Assembly (NCBI GenBank): GCA_965224795.1
Contig: CBDDAE010000001.1
Location: 682,001 to 746,000, forward strand
DNA: 64,000 nucleotides
From: NVTR01 sp036480115
GTDB lineage: Bacteria > Pseudomonadota > Alphaproteobacteria > Rhodobacterales > Rhodobacteraceae
Direction: 5' to 3'
The notes beneath the pieces were generated by a model, which worked only from the letters and a program-made list of their open reading frames with translations, was not told the DNA's origin and did not search any database. The translations under genes were made by a program, and so were the position numbers. Positions 1-7,544 of this stretch are shown here, one piece after another. Position 1 is the stretch's first letter; each line of letters begins with the position of its first letter.

Positions 1-17
1 GTGATGGAGTGATCGAC

Positions 18-710
18 ATGGTTGGCAACAAAAAACTACTATTGGCGGCAGTTAGCACAGTTGCGCTGTCCGCCTGTGAAGGCCGGGATTTCTTCGGCGA
101 CGGTCCACTATTTGACAGCTGGACCCGGGAAGCAGGATCATTTGTGGATGAGGGCCAGTTTGGCAATCCAACAATGCACAATACCCTGATCCAGACCGGG
201 CAACGCAGTTTCGTGGTTGACTTGAACCTAAGGTTTTCAGGCGACGTTACACCGATGGTCAACTTTGCTTTTGACAGCACGGTTCTGGATGCAGACGCAC
301 GCGCTGCCCTGGACAAACAAGCTGGTTGGATCCGCCAATTCCCTGAAGTTCGCTTTAAGGTTTTTGGTCACACCGATCTGGTTGGTTCCGATGCGTATAA
401 CAAACGCCTTGGTCTAAGACGTGCCCAAAGAGTTGTCTCCTATCTGACACGACAGGGGATCAGCCGTTCACGTTTGCAAGCAGTTGCATCATTTGGCGAA
501 ACACAGCCATTGATTGTTACCCAGGAACGCGAGTTGAGAAACCGACGCACAGTAACCGAAGTATCAGGCCTGGTTGAAAAGAACCCTGCCCTGCTAAACG
601 GTAAATACGCTGAAGTGATCTTCAGAGAGTATGTTGAAAGTGCAGCGGCCAAGCCCTCAACGGAAACAAGCACAGATTCCTTAACGAACTCTGCAGGCAG
701 TGGCGAATAA
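18..710 (+). CDS. OmpA-family lipoprotein of the Tad pilus locus
   Basis: Outer-membrane lipoprotein with a peptidoglycan-binding OmpA C-terminal domain, about 230 residues. The ATG chosen follows a GGAG and gives a textbook lipoprotein signal, a hydrophobic run ending in lipobox LSAC with Cys20. A GTG nine bases earlier is less likely because it overlaps a TGA that probably ends the preceding, off-window Tad gene. The OmpA domain spans roughly residues 80-175 and includes NFAFDS, the FGHTD segment and the NKRLGLRRA helix typical of Pal/OmpA modules. In alphaproteobacterial tad loci such a protein sits between the secretin and cpaE and is thought to anchor the pilus machine to the cell wall; that role here is inferred from position. 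Confidence 0.88.
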   Translation: MVGNKKLLLAAVSTVALSACEGRDFFGDGPLFDSWTREAGSFVDEGQFGNPTMHNTLIQTGQRSFVVDLNLRFSGDVTPMVNFAFDSTVLDADARAALDKQAGWIRQFPEVRFKVFGHTDLVGSDAYNKRLGLRRAQRVVSYLTRQGISRSRLQAVASFGETQPLIVTQERELRNRRTVTEVSGLVEKNPALLNGKYAEVIFREYVESAAAKPSTETSTDSLTNSAGSGE

Positions 711-731
711 CAGTTTCTGAAATAAACTCTT

Positions 732-775
732 ATTGGGGCCAAAAAACCGAACAAATACGGTTTTTTGGCCCCAAT
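732..775 (+). terminator. Perfect 18-bp hairpin after the OmpA-like gene
   Basis: Two 18-base arms (732-749 and 758-775) are exact reverse complements around an 8-base loop. The stem carries an A6/T6 block but no U-run follows it, so it is either a rho-independent terminator with its U's inside the stem or an RNA-stabilising/processing element. It begins about 20 bases after the OmpA stop codon and separates this gene from cpaE. Confidence 0.7.
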
Positions 776-813
776 CTTGCCTAGATTACCCTTCAATTTC
801 CACTTCAGGAGCA

Positions 814-900
814 GTGCGTACAAATGAGTCGCACGCAGCACCGGCGGTGGGACCCGAGTAAATACTAGAAAGTCCCTCCGCCACTTGTGCTGGAAAGTGG
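814..900 (+). promoter_or_regulatory. Structured 5' leader ahead of cpaE
   Basis: Three nested or consecutive helices are visible. GTGCG (814-818) pairs with CGCAC (830-834). A long stem pairs CAGCAC (836-841), GGCGG and GGGAC (843-853) with GTCCC, CCGCC (872-882) and GTGCTG (887-892), with one T:T mismatch, a small bulge and an 18-base loop. An alternative CCACTT/AAGTGG stem (881-886 with 895-900) competes with it and touches the GGAAGGA ribosome-binding site of cpaE. The competition between folds is what a cis-regulatory leader would show, but no known riboswitch family was recognised. Confidence 0.45.
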
Positions 901-915
901 AAGGACGAATAAGCA

Positions 916-2148
916 ATGACGAGCAGTGCAGCATTGCAGCCAGAACCAGCCCCAATCGTAGCTTGTACGGTTTCGCGGGATGTTCAGAACTTTGATCTTC
1001 TAATCGAAGATATGGAAAGTGAACTTGGTGAGAGCTGGGGCGATCTGTCTTTTGAGGATGCAAAGCAATTCCTGGGGCAACCAGATGCGAATTCTTTGGA
1101 ATTCATCGCAATCGCGATGGATGCAGAAGATGAAGCTGACTTAGCAAAAATTTCTGACCTGATCCGAATGGCTAACGAGCATAAAGTAAAAGTGCTTGTT
1201 ATCGCGGAAGAAGTCAGCCCGATAGCCCTGCACCAGTTGTTAAAACTGGGTGCGGAAGAATTTGTCCCCTACCCGCTTCCGGATGGTGCTTTGCATGATG
1301 CAATTGAACGCATGCGCGCCCCAGAGCCGGAAATTAACCAACAAAACACCACGACCAAAGCCGGTGGTGGACATGATGGTGTGGTTTTGGCCGTTCAGGG
1401 CCTGGCCGGAGGTGTTGGTTCAACGACATTCGCCGTAAATTTGGCCTGGGAACTTGCCACGCTAGATAAGAAAGATCCGGCCCGGGTTTGTATATTGGAT
1501 CTGGATCTACAGGCCGGATCAGTTGCAACCTATCTGGATTTGCCACGTCGCGAAGCCGTTTACGAATTGCTGTCGGACACGGAAAGCATGGATAATGACT
1601 CGTTCATGCAAGCACTGACAACTTTTGAAGACAAACTGTATGCACTGACCGCACCGTCGGAAATGTTACCTTTGGATATTATCAGTTCCGAAGATGTGCA
1701 GAAACTAATTGCGATAGCACGGGAAAATTTCGACTATGTGGTGGTGGATATGCCATCAACCGTAGTGCAATGGACCGAAGTTATGTTGCACGCCGCACAT
1801 GTCTATTTCGCACCGCTAGAGCTGGATATGCGTTCCGCGCAAAACGCTTTGCGGATGATACGTGCCCTGAAAGCGGAAGAACTACCGTTTGAAAAACTGC
1901 GCTATGTCATGAACCGTGCACCAAAATTCACAGACATGAACGGCAAAAGCCGGGTTAAACGCATGGCTGAAAGTCTGGACATCGATATCGAAGTATTGAT
2001 CCCCGATGGCGGCAAACAGGTTATGGAAGCCGGCGATAACGGTTCACCACTGGCCGAGTCAGCGGCAAAAAACCCGACCCGCAAAGAAATTAACAAACTC
2101 GCTGTTTCTATTCACGAACTTAACCTTTCGGTCGCCCAGGGCGCCTAA
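916..2148 (+). CDS. cpaE: CpaE/TadZ-like ParA-superfamily pilus localisation protein
   Basis: Cytoplasmic Tad assembly protein, 410 residues. The N-terminal third (about 15-135) resembles a receiver-like fold without an obvious phosphorylation site; the C-terminal two thirds is a MinD/ParA-type ATPase domain. The P-loop position reads A-G-G-V-G-S-T-T (residues 164-171), so both lysines of the canonical KGGVGKT are missing, a deviation known in some TadZ/CpaE proteins. The helix-strand pattern after it (ILDLDLQAGS, then VVVDMPS) keeps the A' and B motifs. TadZ/CpaE proteins place the pilus machine at the cell pole. The gene starts 7 bases after an AAGGAC site and is followed 18 bases later by cpaF. 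Confidence 0.92.
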   Translation: MTSSAALQPEPAPIVACTVSRDVQNFDLLIEDMESELGESWGDLSFEDAKQFLGQPDANSLEFIAIAMDAEDEADLAKISDLIRMANEHKVKVLVIAEEVSPIALHQLLKLGAEEFVPYPLPDGALHDAIERMRAPEPEINQQNTTTKAGGGHDGVVLAVQGLAGGVGSTTFAVNLAWELATLDKKDPARVCILDLDLQAGSVATYLDLPRREAVYELLSDTESMDNDSFMQALTTFEDKLYALTAPSEMLPLDIISSEDVQKLIAIARENFDYVVVDMPSTVVQWTEVMLHAAHVYFAPLELDMRSAQNALRMIRALKAEELPFEKLRYVMNRAPKFTDMNGKSRVKRMAESLDIDIEVLIPDGGKQVMEAGDNGSPLAESAAKNPTRKEINKLAVSIHELNLSVAQGA

Positions 2149-2166
2149 GCAAAGGGATTTTAAATA

Positions 2167-3594
2167 ATGTTTTCACGATACAAAAAACCAGATGACGCCA
2201 AGCCAAACTTGGTGGAAGTACCCAAGTCTGAAACTGCGGCACCGAAGAAAACTGCCCCAAAATCGGCTACACCGCAAAAAGCTGCGGCGCGGGTTGTGCC
2301 TATGGACAAGGAAAAAAAGCGTAAAGAACGCCTTGGTGAAGTTAAGTTAGAACTGCACAAACGGCTGTTGGATAATTTGAACCTGGCCGCCTTGGATGGG
2401 GCTGCAGAATCGGATCTTCGCGCTGAAATTTCCGCAATTGCCGGGGAAGCCCTGGAAGAAATGGCCGTCGTCCTGAACAGGGATGAACGCGCTACGCTAA
2501 ACCAGGATCTGTATGACGAAGTTACCGGCCTTGGCCCGCTTGAACCGCTATTGAAAGACGAAACCGTCAACGATATTTTGGTCAACGGCCCCCAACAGGT
2601 TTTTGTTGAACGTGACGGTAAATTGGAACTGACCGATACAATCTTTAAAGACGAACGCCATCTACTTAGAATCATTGATAAAATCGTTTCGGCTGTTGGT
2701 CGTCGCGTTGATGAAAGTAACCCCTATGTGGATGCCCGCTTGGCCGATGGTTCGCGTTTCAACGCCATGGTGCCACCTATTGCGGTGGATGGATCATTGG
2801 TTTCCATTCGTAAATTTAAGAAAGAAAAACTAGCGGTTGATGACTTAGTCACCTTTGGTGCCTTTACCGAGGAAATGGCCGCCTATTTGCAGGCCGCAGT
2901 GTCAACCCGCCTGAACATCATCGTGTCAGGGGGTACGGGTTCCGGTAAAACAACCACGCTGAACGCGCTTTCGTCCTTTATTGATGATGATGAACGCATT
3001 CTGACAATAGAAGACACGGCGGAACTTCAACTGCAACAAACCCATGTTGGCCGGATGGAAAGCCGTCCGCCAAATGTGGAAGGCAAAGGTGCCGTATCCC
3101 AGCGTGATTGTTTGAAAAACGCCCTGCGGATGCGTCCAGACCGAATTATCGTTGGTGAAACCCGTGGCGAAGAAGTTATCGACATGTTGCAGGCCATGAA
3201 CACTGGCCACGACGGGTCAATGACCACTATTCACGCCAACAGCGCCCGAGACGGTGTTTCCCGTTTGGAAAACATGATCGCGATGGCAGGTATTGAAATG
3301 CCGCTTAAGGCCGTTCGTGCCCAGATATCATCTGCTGTGAACCTGATCGTTCAGATTAGCCGACTTCAGGATGGTTCGCGTCGCATGACGTCGATCACAG
3401 AAATCACCGGCATGGAAGGTGAAGTCATCTCCATGCAGGAAGTGTTTCGCTATCAGCGTGTCGGCCTGACACCAGACAACAAAATCATCGGCCACTTTAC
3501 GGCTAATGGCGTGCGCAGCCACTATTCGGAACGTTTCCGGATGTGGGGTTACGACTTGCCCGCCAACATCTTTGAACCCTTCGAAGGGAACTAG
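2167..3594 (+). CDS. cpaF: Tad pilus secretion ATPase CpaF (TadA)
   Basis: Hexameric type II/IV secretion ATPase that powers Flp pilus extension and retraction at the inner membrane face, 475 residues, a normal length. Residues 1-60 are a charged, Lys/Ala/Pro-rich tail; the N-terminal domain covers about 60-225. The Walker A GGTGSGKT lies at 255-262, followed by an Asp box (ILTIEDTAEL), a Walker B segment (RIIVGETRGEE) and a His box (GHDGSMTTIHAN). AAAGGGA precedes the ATG. It lies between cpaE and tadB with gaps of 18 and 5 bases, so it is translated as part of the same operon. Confidence 0.96.
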   Translation: MFSRYKKPDDAKPNLVEVPKSETAAPKKTAPKSATPQKAAARVVPMDKEKKRKERLGEVKLELHKRLLDNLNLAALDGAAESDLRAEISAIAGEALEEMAVVLNRDERATLNQDLYDEVTGLGPLEPLLKDETVNDILVNGPQQVFVERDGKLELTDTIFKDERHLLRIIDKIVSAVGRRVDESNPYVDARLADGSRFNAMVPPIAVDGSLVSIRKFKKEKLAVDDLVTFGAFTEEMAAYLQAAVSTRLNIIVSGGTGSGKTTTLNALSSFIDDDERILTIEDTAELQLQQTHVGRMESRPPNVEGKGAVSQRDCLKNALRMRPDRIIVGETRGEEVIDMLQAMNTGHDGSMTTIHANSARDGVSRLENMIAMAGIEMPLKAVRAQISSAVNLIVQISRLQDGSRRMTSITEITGMEGEVISMQEVFRYQRVGLTPDNKIIGHFTANGVRSHYSERFRMWGYDLPANIFEPFEGN

Positions 3595-3599
3595 AAACC

Positions 3600-4568
3600 A
3601 TGGTTATCAGTGCAGAACCGCTCATTTATGGGCTGATTTTTATCGCCGTGCTGGTGCTGGTCGAAGGCATCTATCTTACGGTATTCGGGAAATCTATCAG
3701 CCTTAACAACCGGATCAATCGCCGGTTGGATATGCTTGAAAAAGGTGCCGGTCGCGAACAGGTTTTGGAACAGCTCCGCAAGGAAATGGGTCAACATCTG
3801 AAATCCCGATCTATCCCGCTGTTTTCAATTCTTGCTGAAAAAGCGCAAAAGGCAAACATCGCCTTCACCCCGGCTCAGTTGGTAATGATGATGGGTGTTT
3901 TGGGGGTCTTTGCCTATGTTGGACTAACATTTGGAACCGCCGCCAGCCTTCCTATACGCGTGGCCGTTTCGGTGCTGATGGGCGTTGGTGGCATCTATGT
4001 CTGGGTTAATAATAAGGCCAAAAAACGTCTTTCTATGATCGAAGAGCAACTACCTGACGCTGTTGAACTTATGGTGCGATCCCTGCGTGTGGGTCACCCT
4101 TTTTCGGCCGCTTTGACCATCGTTTCAAACGAAGTTCCTGACCCACTTGGTTCAGAAATGGGCGTAATCTCAGACGAAGCCGCCTATGGGCGCGACGTTG
4201 GCGAAGCTTTGAAATCAATGGCCCAGCGCCTGGACCTGCAGGATATGCGGTTTTTGGCAGTGGCTGTAACCATCCAACAGACATCAGGCGGTAACTTGGC
4301 GGAAATTCTTGACGGGTTGGCTAAGGTTATCCGTTCACGTTTCAAACTGTTTCGCCGCGTGGCTGCAATTACTGCGGAAGCAAAATGGTCGGGTATGTTC
4401 CTGTCCATCTTCCCAGTCGGGGCGTTGGTCATGATCAATGTTATTCAACCAACCTATTTTGATGACGTCAAAGAAACCGCCTATTTCATCCCCGCCGCTC
4501 TGGTGGTGGCCGGATTCTTGGTGGTCAACGTTTTTGTTATGCGTTCACTTGTGAACATCAAAGTTTAA
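3600..4568 (+). CDS. tadB: Tad inner-membrane platform protein TadB
   Basis: Inner-membrane platform protein of the Tad system, 322 residues, carrying a T2SSF/GspF domain. Two hydrophobic segments lie near the N-terminus (about 5-25) and at about 90-135. The cytoplasmic GspF helical core follows (about 155-275, including LPDAVELMVRSLRVGHPF and QQTSGGNLAEIL), and two C-terminal membrane segments end the protein. TadB pairs with TadC to form the platform on which CpaF acts. Only 5 bases separate it from cpaF and 9 from tadC. Confidence 0.95.
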   Translation: MVISAEPLIYGLIFIAVLVLVEGIYLTVFGKSISLNNRINRRLDMLEKGAGREQVLEQLRKEMGQHLKSRSIPLFSILAEKAQKANIAFTPAQLVMMMGVLGVFAYVGLTFGTAASLPIRVAVSVLMGVGGIYVWVNNKAKKRLSMIEEQLPDAVELMVRSLRVGHPFSAALTIVSNEVPDPLGSEMGVISDEAAYGRDVGEALKSMAQRLDLQDMRFLAVAVTIQQTSGGNLAEILDGLAKVIRSRFKLFRRVAAITAEAKWSGMFLSIFPVGALVMINVIQPTYFDDVKETAYFIPAALVVAGFLVVNVFVMRSLVNIKV

Positions 4569-4577
4569 GGGGCTACT

Positions 4578-5555
4578 ATGCTTGCGAAAATTGAAACACT
4601 ACTAACAGAGCAGCTAGGGCCTTTTGGGCCGCTTCTGGCCATTGGGATCGTGGGTATGTTCCTGATCCTGCTGACCTTGCCTATACTGCTGAAAAAGCGC
4701 GTAGATCCGCTGGATAAACTACGTTCAGGTAATGCTCAGCCCGAAAAGAAAACCGCCAATAATGTTAAACTGCGCCAGGGCAATGGTAAGGACAAGCTGG
4801 AAAAATACAGCGACTTCCTAGAGCCAAAGGACGAAGAAGAATACTCTGCCATCAAGTTGAAATTGTTGCAGGCCGGTTATCGGAGCAAAAATTCTGTTCG
4901 AACCTATCATTTCCTACAGTTTGCACTGGGGATAATTTTGCTATTGATCGGTGTGATTGTCGCGATTTATCAAACCTCAACCGGCGAACCATCCACCCAA
5001 ACAACTTTGCTTACCATTTTGGGACCAGGGGTAACGGGTTACATGTTACCCAAATACTGGGTCACAAAACGCCAGCAAAAGCGCCAGGAAGAAATCATCA
5101 ACGGTTTCCCAGATTCCCTGGATATGATGCTGGTTTGTGTTGAAGCCGGGCAGTCTTTGGACCAGTCAATTGTACGTGTCGGCGCAGAAATCCGCGCTGG
5201 TTTCCCAGCCCTTGCCGATGAATATCAAATGGTGGCCCACGAAATGAAGGCCGGTAAAGACCGCATTCAGGTATTGCGCGACATGTCTGAACGCGCCGGC
5301 GTGCAAGATGTATCCAGTTTTGTAACGGTGTTAATCCAATCGGCCAGTTTTGGTACTTCGGTTGCAGACGCTTTGCGGGTTTATTCCAGTGAAATGCGTG
5401 ACAAACGGGTGATGCGTGCCGAAGCAAAGGCAAACACCTTGCCAACAAAGATGACACTGGCCACAATGATGCTTACAGTACCGCCATTGCTGATCATCCT
5501 GATTGGCCCGTCAATCTACCAGATCATCGAAACCTTCAAAACAGCGAATTTCTAA
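4578..5555 (+). CDS. tadC: Tad inner-membrane platform protein TadC
   Basis: Second GspF-family platform protein of the Tad machine, 325 residues. An N-terminal membrane segment (about 18-38) and a pair at about 110-160 precede the GspF core (about 175-295, with FPDSLDMMLVCVEAGQSLD and an SFVTVLIQSASFGTSVADAL helix), and a final hydrophobic helix closes the protein. It is paralogous in layout to the preceding tadB, as is usual for this locus. The gene follows GGGGC 9 bases after the tadB stop, and the next gene begins 4 bases after its TAA. Confidence 0.95.
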   Translation: MLAKIETLLTEQLGPFGPLLAIGIVGMFLILLTLPILLKKRVDPLDKLRSGNAQPEKKTANNVKLRQGNGKDKLEKYSDFLEPKDEEEYSAIKLKLLQAGYRSKNSVRTYHFLQFALGIILLLIGVIVAIYQTSTGEPSTQTTLLTILGPGVTGYMLPKYWVTKRQQKRQEEIINGFPDSLDMMLVCVEAGQSLDQSIVRVGAEIRAGFPALADEYQMVAHEMKAGKDRIQVLRDMSERAGVQDVSSFVTVLIQSASFGTSVADALRVYSSEMRDKRVMRAEAKANTLPTKMTLATMMLTVPPLLIILIGPSIYQIIETFKTANF

Positions 5556-5559
5556 TGTA

Positions 5560-6132
5560 ATGCGCAAATTAAAATGGATGGGGATCACAGTTGCCTTAGG
5601 GCTTTTAGCCGCTTGCGATAACGCAGGCGGCTTTGCTGCGCGCGATGGCAACCCCTTTGCCCCCACAGGATTTGACCAGCGCCAGGTTTCAGTTGATGGA
5701 TTATTGGTTGGTCATCGCCTGATGGCCGCCGGCGAATACGAACTGGCCCTAAAAGCCTATCTTCGTGCGGGCGGAGAACAGGGGCTGAATGTCGATGTTT
5801 TATCCGCCCTTGGATCAGCTAACTTAAAACTTGGGCGCCTGGGTCAGGCCGAAACAATTTTACGTCAAGCTGTCAAAGCCGAAGAAAGTTTCGCGCCTGC
5901 ATGGAACAATCTGGGCGTAGTTTTGATGGAACGTAGCAAATTTGGCGAAGCAGAGCGTGTCTTTCGTACCGCATTTGCACTGGACAGTGGCCAAAGTGTC
6001 GAAATTCGAGACAATTTGCGCTTAGCACTCGAAAATTTGGAAACACCGGACTATTCTGAAGCCAATAATTATAACTTCGCACTGGTGCGACGGGGTCAGG
6101 GGGATTACCTGCTTTTGTCGACGCCAAATTAA
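5560..6132 (+). CDS. tadD: TadD-like TPR lipoprotein 1
   Basis: Predicted outer-membrane lipoprotein of 190 residues, the pilotin-like TadD class that supports secretin assembly or pilus stability. The ATG at this position gives a signal peptide ending in LAAC (Cys19); a longer in-frame opening inside tadC would bury the signal and was not used. Two to three TPR-like helix pairs occupy about residues 55-170 (for example SALGSANLKLGRLGQAETIL and an AWNNLGVVLMERSKFGEAE unit). It sits directly between tadC and a second TadD-like gene, all co-oriented. Confidence 0.85.
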   Translation: MRKLKWMGITVALGLLAACDNAGGFAARDGNPFAPTGFDQRQVSVDGLLVGHRLMAAGEYELALKAYLRAGGEQGLNVDVLSALGSANLKLGRLGQAETILRQAVKAEESFAPAWNNLGVVLMERSKFGEAERVFRTAFALDSGQSVEIRDNLRLALENLETPDYSEANNYNFALVRRGQGDYLLLSTPN

Positions 6133-6175
6133 AACCAGCGAAGACACATGAGAGCAGAAAAAAGGACGCAGGCAA

Positions 6176-7036
6176 ATGCGCCAATCCATATTTATACCCC
6201 TATGTCTGGGCAGTGCTGTTGCACTGTCAGCATGCGAACCAAAATCAACTGATGCAGATGTTAATCGCGCCCTGCAGGGCGTGAATGTCATTGATGAAAG
6301 CAACCTGAATGACATCATGTTGACTTCTGCCGATCCAAACGAGGCCGTTGGATATTTTCAACGCACCCTTGCCCAAAATCCTCAGCGAATTGATGTCATG
6401 CGTGGCCTTGCCAGTTCCCTGATCCGGGCGAAAAAGGCGATAGAAGCAAATACTGTCTGGGCCAGTGTTGTTGCCCATCCCGAAGCCACAAACCAAGATC
6501 GGGTAAATTATGCCGATGGCCTGATCCGAGCTGGTGAATGGCAGCAAGCCGAAACAGTGTTGGATGGCGTACCCCCCACCCATGAAACATTCAAACGTTA
6601 CCGCCTGGAAGCAATGGTCGCAGACGGTAATCAGGAATGGGAAAAAGCCGACAGTTTTTATGAAATTGCGGTTGGGCTAACAACCCAGCCTTCAAGTGTT
6701 CTGAACAACTGGGGCTATTCCAAACTATCGCGTGGCGATTATTCGGCCGCTGAAGAATTGTTTAGCGAAGCGTTAAAGTACAACAGCTCTATGTTTACAG
6801 CTAAAAACAACATGGTCCTGGCCCGCGGCGCTCAGCGAAATTATGATCTGCCTATCATGCCCATGACCCAGATTGAACGGGCGCAACTGTTGCATACTTT
6901 GGCCCTGGCCGCGATTAAGCAGGGTGACGTTGTAACTGGCAAAGGCCTGCTACAGGAAAGCATCGACACCCATCCGCAGCATTTTGAGGCTGCGGTACGT
7001 TCACTGCGCGCCCTTGAAAACAACGTGACCAATTAA
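6176..7036 (+). CDS. TadD-like TPR lipoprotein 2
   Basis: Second TPR lipoprotein of the locus, 286 residues. The signal peptide ends in LSAC (Cys20). TPR-type repeats run from about residue 55 to the C-terminus (PNEAVGYFQRTLAQNPQ, NNWGYSKLSRGDYSAAEELF and a final HTLALAAIKQGD unit). Tandem TadD paralogues occur in several alphaproteobacterial tad loci; whether the two act on different outer-membrane partners cannot be told here. A GGACGC lies upstream of the ATG, and the stop codon is 2 bases from the next start, so translation is likely coupled. Confidence 0.82.
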   Translation: MRQSIFIPLCLGSAVALSACEPKSTDADVNRALQGVNVIDESNLNDIMLTSADPNEAVGYFQRTLAQNPQRIDVMRGLASSLIRAKKAIEANTVWASVVAHPEATNQDRVNYADGLIRAGEWQQAETVLDGVPPTHETFKRYRLEAMVADGNQEWEKADSFYEIAVGLTTQPSSVLNNWGYSKLSRGDYSAAEELFSEALKYNSSMFTAKNNMVLARGAQRNYDLPIMPMTQIERAQLLHTLALAAIKQGDVVTGKGLLQESIDTHPQHFEAAVRSLRALENNVTN

Positions 7037-7038
7037 GC

Positions 7039-7533
7039 ATGGCCATTACGGCCTGGTCCGCCATCTGGTTCTTGCCATTCGCGCTGCCCATTTCAATATG
7101 GGTGGCGTGGAACGATATGAAGTTCATGAAAATCCCGAACAAGGCGGTTATGGCTTTGATTATCGTGTTCCTTGTGGTGGGGTTAGTAGCTATTCCACTG
7201 GCTGAATACCCCTGGCGATTACTGCAGTTCGCTGTGGTTTTACTCATTGGGTTTTTGCTGAACATGATCCGGGCAATCGGTGCAGGGGACGCAAAGTTCG
7301 CCGCCGCCATGGCACCCTTGATAGCGCCAGGTGATATACGTTTACTGTTGTATCTTCTTGCCGCCGTTATCGTCGCGGCTGTTATAACCCACCGGGCTTT
7401 TCGCAAAAGCAAAGCAATCCGCAAGTTAACACCCGATTGGGAATCCTGGACCAGAAAAGACTTCCCTATGGGGCTAGCCCTGGGCAGTACATTGGCATTC
7501 TATTTGATAGCTGGCGCTGTATACGGCGCTTGA
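7039..7533 (+). CDS. cpaA: Prepilin peptidase CpaA/TadV type
   Basis: Small A24-family aspartyl prepilin peptidase, 164 residues, which would cleave the leader of Flp pilin and pseudopilins at the inner membrane. Four to five hydrophobic segments are visible. The two catalytic aspartates fit D26 in the AWND motif after the first helix and D84 in the GAGDAKF motif. Like other TadV/CpaA enzymes it lacks the N-methyltransferase half of PilD. It is the last gene of the plus-strand Tad operon and converges on the next gene with an 11-base gap. No Flp pilin gene lies in the window, so pilin and secretin are presumably upstream of base 1. Confidence 0.9.
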   Translation: MAITAWSAIWFLPFALPISIWVAWNDMKFMKIPNKAVMALIIVFLVVGLVAIPLAEYPWRLLQFAVVLLIGFLLNMIRAIGAGDAKFAAAMAPLIAPGDIRLLLYLLAAVIVAAVITHRAFRKSKAIRKLTPDWESWTRKDFPMGLALGSTLAFYLIAGAVYGA

Positions 7534-7544
7534 TGATAGGTCCA

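Noticed and set aside
814..900. Known riboswitch in the cpaE leader (cyclic-di-GMP, SAH, B12, fluoride or guanidine type)
   Set aside because: The consensus bases of these classes as I know them do not appear; only generic helices are visible, so it is left as an unassigned structured leader.
440..1063. 207-codon minus-strand frame across the OmpA/cpaE junction
   Set aside because: It overlaps two genuine genes and the structured leader; composition is unlike a protein and there is no start signal.
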